From positions 242,275,530 to 242,339,529 of the forward strand of contig CP136065.1 of NCBI GenBank assembly GCA_032622095.1: DNA of 64,000 nucleotides, written 5' to 3'. Of this stretch, positions 23,201 to 35,200 are shown in pieces; position 1 is the stretch's first letter, and each line of letters begins with the position of its first letter. This DNA comes from Siphonodentalium dalli. Its lineage: Eukaryota; Mollusca; Scaphopoda; Gadilida; Siphonodentaliidae. The notes beneath the pieces were generated by a model, which did no database searches, had not been told where the DNA came from, and saw only the letters and a program-made list of their open reading frames with translations. A program made the translations under genes and the position numbers.

Positions 23201-26200
23201 TTTGATGAAATTTGGTATGTGGGGGTACTTTCGGCCGGGGAGTGGCATAGGCCTATTAATTTGTCCGTGCGACGTGACCTTGAATTCGGGTCATATCGAG
23301 TTCAAACGCCCGAGTATCACGGGATTTCGATGAAAATTAGTATCTAGGGATACTTTCGTATGGGGAGTGTCGTAAGTCTATTCGTTTGCCCGTGCGACGT
23401 GACCTTGACCTTGAAATCGGGTCAATTCAAGGTCAAATCGCGAATTTTTATGGGATTTCCACGAAATTTTATACATAGGGTTACTTTTGTCCACTGAGTG
23501 TTTTGGACGGGTCAAATCGTGGCCCCGACCCGACCTTCACAATGATCAATTTGAGGTCAAATCGGGTAAAACCGGATGGATTTCGACGGGTACTTTTGTC
23601 GGTTACTTTTGTCCGGGCAGTGTTTTGGACGGGTCAAATCGTGACCCCACCTCACCTTGACCTTCAAAATGGACAATTCAAGGTAAAATCGCGCAATTCG
23701 CAGAAAAGCAGAGGGGAAACAGCCCGGACGAAGTCGGGTCCACCAGCTAGTATATATATATCTATTATATATTTTGGAAGATCTGTTGTGTGTGTGTCTG
23801 TGTGTTCGCGATGAACTCGAAAACGGCCGAGTCGATTTCGAAGAAACTTGGTATGTGGGGGTATTTTCGGTCGGGGGGTGGCATGGGCCTATTAATTTGT
23901 CCGTGCGACGTGACCTTGAGCTTGAAGTCGGGTAATTTCAAGGTCAAACGCCCGAATATCACGGGATTTCGATGAAACTTGGTATGTGGGGGTACTTTCA
24001 TATGGGGAGTCTCATAAGCATATGCATTTGCCCGTGAGACGTGACCTTGACCTTGCAATCGGGTCAATTCAAGGTCAAATCGCCAATTTTGATCGGATTT
24101 CGACGAAATTTTATACACAGGGTTACTTTTGTCCACTGAGTGTTTTGGACGGGTCGAGTCGTGACACCGACCTGACCTTGACCTTCAAAATTATCAATTC
24201 AAGGTCAAATCGGGTAAAACCGGATGGATTTCGACGGGCACGTTTGTCGGGTACTTTTGTCCGGGCAGTGTTTTGGACTGGTCAAATCGTGACACCACTT
24301 GACCTTCACCTTCAAAATGGACAATTCAAGGTCAAAGCCTGGACGGAGTCGGGTCACCTTCTAGTATATATATATATATATTGTGTGTGTGTGTGTGTGT
24401 GTGTGTGTGGGGGGGGGGTGTGTGTTCGCGATGAACTCGAAAACGGCCGACCCGATTTCGATGAAACTTCGTATGTGAGGTTACTATCGGTCGGGAAGTG
24501 GCATAGGCATATTAATTTTCAGATCCGAGGTTAACTTTTCACGTGCCGAGGTCAAATCTGTTTTTACGCCGTTTTGCGCTAATATATTTCAGTTCGGTGC
24601 TCACAAATCGATTAAATATAGCGCGAATAATAAATTGCCAGTCATATCATTTGCACGGTTAGAATCTGTGGCGCTTCCTCTTTCCAATGATGTATCACAC
24701 GCCTGTGTACGTTTAAAGTTTCTACCTTAATTATCGGGAAGAACGCAGGACCATGCTTCGCTCATCGAAAAACATTCCGTAAATATATTACGCCGTCAAC
24801 AGATCGTGACTTGATCGCGTTTAACTCTTAACCGGCCGATGTCGCGTTAACTCATCACCGGCCGAGGTATCCGCAAATGACATTGGGCAATATATATATC
24901 TCGGAAACGGGTGGAGCTATCGACTTGAAATTTGGTATGTGAATGTATCTTGCCCCGGATATGAATTTTATCGGGTCGCCGAGCCCGTGCGACGCCAGCT
25001 TCGCGCATGCGCAGACCAGATCTCGTAAACGGGTGGAGCTATCGACTTGAAATTTGGTTTTTGAATAGCCCGGACGAAGTGCGGCTAATTTCAGTATATT
25101 TGGTCGGTATATATGGCTCAAGATACATATCTCTTAGTTCTCTGAATTTTGAACACCCTTACATATTAAAATATGCAATTTCGATATGACCTGTGCCAGA
25201 TACATGTACTAAACACAATTCGTGACTATGTCTCCTTGTCACGAGACTGCATGCATTAAGTGACAAACATTTGATATCGGTGACACCATTTTTAATGCAG
25301 AAAGTCACCATCGCTGTTTTTTTATTATACTTGGTAACATGTACACATGTCGTTCAATGTGCTCATGTCGTGAAGGATATACACATATGTCTGGTACATG
25401 TAAACATAACTGTTAATATATTCTTAGAACAGTAACCCAATAATTGCTTTACTAATACGTGGACTGCCTGTACCATGGGCAATCTTAGAGAAGTAATATA
25501 AAGTTATCAGTAAATTTCAACATTTCGCACAGCCAGGTGCCGAAACGTCCGAAGTGCCGAACAATCAGGTGCCGAAACGTCCAGGTGCCGAAACGTCCAA
25601 CATTCGTCCAGATTATGTTATGGCCATCAGTTCAGTAAATTAAAAATAGTTCGATTTCTTTCTTTCCGAATTGAAAAATATCGTTCATTTAAAACGGTGA
25701 TTCCACAACCACGCATGACCAATCAAGATACATTCATTTGTGATCGTGCATGATGTTTATACTAAATTATTGTGTAAATGTGTGAGCTGTACAAAGTGGG
25801 GTCAGATATTATTGCTCCATAAAACTACCACATGAATTGATAGTATCGCAAAAAGTAAGAGCCCCATCGCACTAAATATGACAACTGTTATAAACGGTTT
25901 TGTCCTGACGAATCTGCCAAGAGCTGATTCACGTGATATCTGACAAACGTTTTAATACCAGACTATGCTCATATGAGAATAGAGACATATTAGCTCATGA
26001 TTAATTACTTTATCACAGATTATGTTAGTATTGATCAAGATAGAGTAGATGCACATTTATGTCATTGAATGCTGCTTCGATTTCGAAGAGCGGTGAAATT
26101 GTTACACAGCTTAATGTTTGATGCAGTCTGCGTGTTAAATGCATCTCACATCGATAGTGAACTGGAGGTTCATGGTTAGACTTGATGCCGATAGCAGTCC

Positions 26201-29200
26201 ATGTCCTCATACTTACCACGATTGTAGTATATGATATGTTGTATCGGGTACACACCACCCAGATCCACCCACCACCACGGGTTGATCATATCTGCAGAAT
26301 CATGATAGTTCGAATGCACGAGCCCCGTCTCTCCTATGATACCATCCACGCCGTTCTCCATCAGATTTCCATCTGCTTCCGATGACGCGCCGATAGACGA
26401 CCTCGGCATTCCAAGGGCTACATTATCTGGAATTATACATGTTTAGGATGAGGCAGGATTATAGAGTTCACTCTATCTTCACCCAAAATCAAATTTAAAT
26501 GTGTCATTCGACAATGGTTGTCATATGTCTACGTACAATCACTTCATACACAGTACATGTATATACGGATTCACCGAACTGAGCTAGTATCTCCAACTAA
26601 TCTGATATAAATCGGGAATATAAAACTAAGAAGTTGATTATTGATTCTTTGATCAGGATTAACGGTTCTAGTCCCAAAACATATATCGAGTGTTACATTC
26701 CAGCCAAAATAAGTGCCATATATAACCATCCTGCCCCAAATTCAAAAACATCCAACTAGACAAGTGTCCACCCCCAGGTTTATAAAGAGATATACTATTA
26801 TATATCGAGTATTATTATCCATCCCTGAACTAATACTATTTATGATTGGGCAAAAGCCGCCACGTGATGATTCGGGAAAAAGTCATAATGGAGTCCAAAG
26901 TGTGCATTATTACCTTTCATCGGTACTCTATGACGTCACGAATTAACTATGGCGAAATGAATCGGTGAAATTGTGATGCGCGCACAACACTGGTGGATTT
27001 AGCAGACGTTTCACTTCCGCATTGAGTTTTTTTTTCATTTCCGTGACAAATACCAAAAATAACTACCAAAGTTTAATTCCGAAAAATTTTGTGTTTTGTG
27101 TACAGTATGAGTCTTTCTTGTATTCGTCCAGGTTGTGGTGAAAAGTCATATTGTACTCAACACTGCGTGTCTCCTCCAATATGACTTTTCACCACGACCT
27201 GGACTCGTACAAGAAAAAACACATACTGTATAATATATTTTTGTGTGCTATGCCTCGTGGTTGGAATTGCATGTAATGACGCAGATTAATAAATAGAGGA
27301 TATGAAATGAATGTTTCTCTCATATGATATTTATGAAACGAGTCTAAGAATTTTCAGTTTTCTCGAGCCTCCGGCGATAGAAAACTGAAAATTCGTGACG
27401 AGTTTCATAAATATCATATGAGAGAAACACGAATTACATATTCTATTTATCATATGACACCTATACATTGATTACATGATGATGTCCAAAACGCACACAA
27501 ATCACTAAATAGCTATATGACATCGGCAGCAAAAGGTTAATGTGACGTCACTTCGTTGCACCGGAAGCCCAATTACACCTGGTGAACTAGCAGAAATAAT
27601 ATGCACGCGAAGATATAGTGCGCTATTCTGTTCTCAGTTTGTGACATTATATCGTATGTTTATTAGATAAATACGAATTACATATTCTATTTATCGTATA
27701 ACAATGTCCAAATCTATATATTTCAAGATTATAATTGCGAGAATTTCGGCATGGCGTTGATTGACGCGCACGAATTTGACCTGCATTTAGTTAGAGATGC
27801 GGCTCGGCCCCGGCTGCCATTCAGCCAATCAGAACACACTTTTTGTCAACAAACCAATCAAATTACCGGAAGGTGATATGAACTAGTATTTGATATGAAA
27901 TTGATTTATGACATACTTTCCAACGTAAATAATGATTGAGTCATATGATAAACATATATATTAAGATTATGCCATTCCGTGGCCTGCCGTTTGTGGCGGA
28001 ACCTCTCTTATATAGACGGGTTATACTGTATATAATATATCATCATGTTGTATGCCTCGTGGTTGGAATTGCATTTAATGATGCAGATTGGTGTATACAT
28101 ATTAAGAATGTGCTACTCCGTGGCCTGCCTTTTGTGGCGGAACTTCTCTAATATCTATATTCAGGTTATAGTGTATATACTATATCGTTGTGTGGTTTGT
28201 CTGTTGGCTGGAATTGCATTTAATGATGGAGATTGGTGTATATTAACAATATGCTACTCCGTGGCCAGGCTCTTATTATAGTGTATATATAGTACATGTA
28301 TATCGTTTTGTGGTATGCCTCGTGGATGGAATTGCATGTAATGATGCAGATTAATAAACATATATATTAAGATTATGCCATTTCGTGGCCTGCCGTTTGT
28401 GGCGGAACCTCTCTTATATAGACGGGTAATAGTGTATATATCGTTTTGTGGTATGCCTCGTGGCTGGAATTGCATTTAATGATGCAGATTGGTGTATACA
28501 TATTAAGAATATGATACTCCGTGGTCTGCCTTTTGTGGTGGAACCTCTCTTATCTAGTCGGGTTATAGTGTATTATAATATATCGTTGTGTGGTATGCCT
28601 CGTGGCTGGAATTGCATGTAATGATGCAGATTAACAAACATATATATTACGAATATGCCATTCCGTGGCCTGTCGCGTTTGTGGCGGAACCACTCTTACA
28701 TAGACGGGTTATAGTGTATATAATATATCGTTTTGTGGTATGCCTCGTGGCTGGAATTGCATTTAACGATGCAGATTGGTGTATACATATTGAGAATATG
28801 CCTTTTGTGCATATGGCTGAACCTGTCAACGTGCAGGTTAGTGTATATAATATATCAATTTGTGGTATGCCCCGTAGCTAGAACTGTATTAATGATGCAG
28901 ATTGATGTGTATATATATATATATCTTAAGAATATTCCGTTCCGTTGCTTGTCGTTTGTGACCGAACATGTATAAAGATACATATTGCTGTGTATAATAT
29001 GCCGTTTTATGGCATGCCTCATGGATGGATTTCTTATATGCAGAGTGATGTACATGTATATATATGAAGAATACGCCGTTCCGTGGCACGCCGCTCATGG
29101 CGAGGACTGCATGCGTCTGAGATGCAGGGCGATAACCATGTAAAATACATGTGAATGCCGTATTGTGGCAAGCCTCCCATGGTGGCCTGTATCGGATATG

Positions 29201-32200
29201 CACGAGTGATAATATATGTAAAATACATGTGAATGCCGGTTTGTGGGTGTTCCAGTCAAGTTACAGGACTTGTGAATTGTTCGGGGAACTGGAAGGAGGA
29301 TATATGAACATAAATAAACGGGCGCGATTCGTTGTGATCACACTGAGATGGAATACAGTCGATTGATCAGTATCCCACAATGATTGTGTTGTCTTGTGTT
29401 ATACAATGGGTATGGTGGGCATTGATATAGAAGCTTCTGGGGGTTAGTGGAGAAATTAAAATATATATAATTTTGTTCATATGCCAAACAATATCCGCGC
29501 GTAAATAGTATATTGTCGTCAAGACGTACGATGGTGTACGTACACAAGAGCTTGATCGTGTTACATAACTTTTGCTTCTGTTTTCATAACACAGCGAAAT
29601 TCTATTGGTTAATCACACACAAATGATATAAACGCTCTTTATTATTTCTATACCAGGAAAACAGTAACAAATAACGCTCTTTATGTTTACCATATCCGGA
29701 TCTAAACAAAAGCCAGGTTATGTAGCGTTTTTTTTGCTTTTGTTTACATAACAAAGGAAAAACATTTGACAATAACATACTGTTTATGCCATATTTATGT
29801 TTGGTATAAGAACAAGGTATGTCTATATTTTACTATTATTTCTGTTTATGGCGTTTTTTGACGGAGGTGACTATTATAACAGCATACCCACCGCCAACGC
29901 CGCCAGTATCTTTAAGGAGTTACGCACGATTCATCCCTCTGTTAATCGGTATTCAGAATCCAGAGGATATGTGTGACAGCCTCATTAAGCACACGTTATG
30001 ACAGATCACGTTAGTCCCACTGACGATTATCGTCAAGACAAAAATAGAACAATTGGGAAATTCCCCTATGACATGTTAAAATCACCATGGTATTTAACAC
30101 ATGTATATTTCACCCAGATGAATTGTAACCATGTAAATATACCCTGGCATGTTTACAAACATTCTCCTTGGTGTTTTTGCTCCGCTATCAGATTACAAAG
30201 TCACCCAGGTGTTTCAACAAAATTCATCCTGGTATATGTCTTACGCTGTACTTGCAACTTGGCAATTTCAGCCTTGTAATTTCACCATGAGGTAATCACC
30301 CTGGTGATTTCGGCCATTATTTTCACCCTATAGCATATTTACCCTTGTATTTTCACCCTGGTGACTACTACCGTGTATTTTCATCCTGGTTATTTCGGTC
30401 GTGTGTTTTCACCCTGATTGGTAGTTTTAATTATTCTGATAGCTTTTATAAGGCTTAACCATTGAGAAAATCATGGGGTGTTATATGACTGTCACCCGTG
30501 ATTAACTAAGGAGTTAACACTGCATGACTTCGCCATGCATAGTTACTTTTGAGTATGACGCCGTCACGCCGGTTACTCCATTATGTTGTACTGATTAAAT
30601 ATCGAAACATGATTTTCTTCTCGCAAAAAGAGACTGACCAATCCAGATGCGTAATGTGTTATCATGAAATATAATTATCGCTCATATCACCATTGTGTTT
30701 TACCATGCTGATTTAAGCCTTGCATTTTTTTCACACGTAAAACTACCATTTATACAAACTACTACTGTAAAAACAAATTTGTCAAACTAAATATCGCCTT
30801 CAAATTTGAATAAGTTCTAATATCGAGCATAAAAGACTTTTGTTTTCATCCATGTGTGAGAGGAAGATGCTATACATTATTATACGATCAATACCGACCG
30901 TTTATTATCATTTTACAATTTATGTGAGGAACTTGCTACACATGTGTACCTTGACCCAGTGCTTGTCATAGAATAGATGCGGTGGAGCTCAGGGGAATTC
31001 CTGATGAAACCTTTCAAAGAAACACAAAATTATTTCGCATTGTTCAGTCATACATAGCTGCGACAACACGCTTTAATCAGGATTAATCGCCCGAAAAAGA
31101 AAATATACCATCAGATATATACAGCAACATAAGTAAAACGAATAGACATCCTGGCCCGTCCTCATTTCATATGTATCCAGAGAGACGGTTGACAACTAAC
31201 ACACTCAGTCCACACTCTTACCATTATAACCTTTATCTTCTTTACTTTCAGTTATGTATTACATCACAATTGTAAACACTCTGTCATCTTGTAAAAAAAT
31301 ACTGTAATTTCAACTTTGTATCGGGAGAGGGGTCTCATGTAAGTTTCTGTAACTTGTATCCCAATCCCTTTGTAAATTGAATACATTCACAATAAATATG
31401 TTTAAAGTAAAGGAGCTCAGTTGATTTAAATTGACACCAAGTAGCAATAAAGAGCGCTTGCCATCAGCTTAGAAGATAAGGAGGGAGAATAGGGGTATCT
31501 TAATTCCTGGGGTGTCTCATTGAATAGGGACTAATACGTTTACTCATTCTTTACCCGAGCAACGCCAGGTACCCCATCTTGTAATCATTATATGAGTACT
31601 ATTTGATACAGCATACATGATTATGCAAGAATGCAGAGTATGATTGCAGCAAGATAAACCATGCATATTATAGCATGGGATGCAATGCACCGCCTCAACA
31701 CTAGAACATAATTCATGATTAATATTTACCTCTATTTGTTCTTACAACCACAAATAACGCAAAACATAAAATTAACTAACCATGCCCTTAACCCTTTACC
31801 CAACAGAAGGGCCCTGTGCCAATGCATTCTCTTATATATGCGAGTCGACCATAGGTCGCCTCGCACATATAAGAGAATGCATTGGCTTAACACATTAAAA
31901 ATTATAAAATTATTAAAGAATGTAAGAAAAAATGGTAAAAAGTGATAAAACAAAAATTGTTTTAGGCCAATGCATTCTCTTATATATGCGAGGCGACCTA
32001 TGGTCGACTCGCATATATAAGAGAATGCATTGGCACAGGGCATAACTGTAACTATCACAATGTGGTCAAGGAGCCGGTTCCAATGATATCCATATTTGTA
32101 TGGTTCTATTGAGACAGACCGGAGATATTTTAGGCTGTTGAAGCTTTATTTGGCCGGTTTTGGCCGTTTTGTTGGGTAAAGGGTAAAGGGTTAATCCATA

Positions 32201-35200
32201 TAATTGAACATCGCAATGGATGTACCAGTAACTAATTGTAGAATTGTGAACTGGAAATGCAAGTTGCTGAAGCGCAAATGCCTCCTTTCTGTTTTAATAT
32301 CTATATCAGTCAGGGGCGTTGCTTGAGGGTCTCAGTTTCCAAACTGTTGGACATTTCCAACCTAACATCCCCTATATAGTTGCACAATTTCCAACTGATT
32401 GCTATTTCAGTCCAAATAGTATACAGAAAGTTATTATAAGAACTGGTCTAAAATAGACAAATTCTTCTCGGTCCACAACAATGGGGTGTAATAAGAACTG
32501 GTCCACAACAGCATGGGGTGTCGTTGTGTTGAACCTGTTTTTTTTATGTTTTGGATGCCGTGTGTCCTGTTACATAAGGATTAACTGTCATGTGGACTGT
32601 TTTTATGGAGATGTAACGGTGAGGTAAGTGGACATAACTTGTGTAAAACCCGAAGGGTTTTACATACAAGTTATGACCACCTACCTCACCGTTACATCTC
32701 CATAAAATAGTCCACATGACAGTTAATCCTTATATTTATATACATTTAGCGAAAAAGCCACTTTTGTAAATTTATTTAAATCGAAAAGTGTATCGTGACA
32801 AGATCAGCACAATAGCACCCTTGGCAAAAGTTAATAGGAACAATTTCTCTTCATATTGAAACCCGATGATGTATTAAGTCAGTCCTGCGCGAGTCCAAAT
32901 GCGCCCAAAACATTACGCGTTCGTCTTTCCAAACCTAATGACGTATCGATGGTGTTATTAGCTTGGTGTTATGAGGCGTTGCGCATTCACCGAGAAATAA
33001 CTGCAACTAGCCACGTGGTCGACTCGCATATATAAGAGAATGCATTGGCACAGGGCATAACTGTAACTATCACAATGTGGTCAATGAGGCGGTTCCAATG
33101 ATACCCATATGTGTATGGTTCTATTGAGACAGACCGAAGATATTTTAGGCTGTTGAAGCTTTATTTGGCCGATTTTGGCCGGTTTGTTGGGTAAAGGGTT
33201 AATGCTGGAACCCACAGGACCCTACACATGTTTATCCATATAGTGATTTACTCTTGACACATTACCCCCTCCCCACACATTAGACAGGCATTCACTCCTT
33301 CCTGTGTTACAAAGGGAGCACTCTTTAGTAATGAGATATGCAGGGCATTTTGAGGTTTTTGGTTTGCAGCGAACACACAAGGAAGTGCAGAATAAGTGAC
33401 AGAGTATACAATTGAGTAAAGAACCTATGCAAGGGAATACAGATCAACAATGACAACTGATGGCTGAATGATGTAATAACTGTTTATAAATTTACAATAT
33501 TTACGTTGGCCCGTATAGTGTGTCCCGTGTAATTTGGTTTACACTGGCAACTATTACCACATCATATACTGGTTTTTATATGATGCGTTGGGTTTCACCA
33601 TAGGCCTCGATTACAGCAAAATGAGGTCTTGTGTTGCTTGTATACACTTTTATACCAGATTGATTGGAAGGTAACCTAGGTTTCCCAAGGCATCTTGCAA
33701 ATTTAATTGATGATACCACATTAAAACATCAATTTACAGGACACGGAAAAAGATATGTTATACTCTGGTAAACTCGATAATAACACTTGTCAAATCAGTG
33801 TTTGCGATGGCAAGAATAGTGTAGATGGAAAACAATCTGGTAAATTATAAAGTTACCATGCGTTTTAACAACCCAAGGTGTGACTTACATTATAGTTGAC
33901 TCTAAAACACTCTGGTAAGACTATGCAAGTCACCTATCACACTGATATTACGGTGGTAAAGTAAGAATTTACTCTGGTGTGCTCAGTAGAATCAATGAAA
34001 CGCATCACATTACTTGGTATTATACCGTGGGGAATTCCCAATACACCCCAGTAAACCAATGCAAACGTGATTTACACTGCGTGGATTCCATTCAACATAC
34101 ACGTATCCTCGCGTAAATACGCACACAATCGACCTATAATGTGAGATAGGTATATATATTTTTTATTTTTTATTTATTTTAATTGGATAGCAATTGAACA
34201 TACGAACATAGCATATGTATGCGAATACATGTTATATCTAAACAATGTATTAATGAGCAGACACACTCCTATCGCTCTGTCTTGCGTTTTCTACAGACAT
34301 ACTATCTTCCATACATGGCTTACATACAGTCTCGACTGATGCCACGTTCACAAACCTGGGTACCCTGTCAGGGAAATACGCAGAAATTGACTCACATGTC
34401 AATGAGTTGCTAAATATGGAGTAATAACTACGAGTATGATTTTCAGTCACTGGCGTCAACTATATATTGGACAATTTCGAAGCCTAGAAATATATATGTG
34501 CTCATGGAATTTTAGAGATTTTAGGCATACAATGTAATATAATTTTAAGGGTCAACCGTGTAATCGGTATTTGTGTTTAGTATCTAAAATCATATGTTCT
34601 AATGCTGAACGAATATCCATTAAGAATCCAGGATTGATCATTCATAGGTGCAAAAATTAGCTTCTGTTTGACGAATCGTGTGGAAATTTGGCGGGTAATT
34701 TGTCGAGCGTGTGAACGTAGCCTTAGTCCCGTGGGTGATGGTCGGCTGTTATCGGTGGCGCGTGCATTATATTTTTCACATTTATATCGAAAGCGTAAAT
34801 CTCCTAGAAATTCAAGGGGGGGGGGGGGGGGAGAGAATTTTTTTTAACGACACGTATGCTGGGGTGGTGGGTGTCAAAATAAGCCCAAAGCAATGTTTCC
34901 CGTGACAAAATTATTTTTTTCCTTCACACCTTTTATTGGATTTTTACTAGTTTGTAACACTAAGAAATCAATAATAAGGAACTGCAGCAACACTAAACAA
35001 GCTAGGGCCATTGGATGTTGGTTTGTGCCTCTTTAGGACAAGGGAAAGTATTCTTAATGCAGCTGAATCGCCCATGCAGTATTTTATGTAATTAACATCA
35101 AATAAGGATAACTTTAAAGAAACATGGACATTAAACACTGATTATACACTGATGTATAAAGAAAAAAACATGTAACATACCTAGATTTGTGAGTGGATAA

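Noticed and set aside
22604-23347. 247-codon plus-strand open frame and other long frames in 21-24.5 kb
   Set aside because: They translate the Helitron-like subrepeats (GQIVTPPHLDLQNGQFKVKS repeats) in several frames and both strands; no domain and no start context.
28045-29228. Several ORFs of 60-104 codons on both strands
   Set aside because: Periodic translations of the 140-bp tandem unit.
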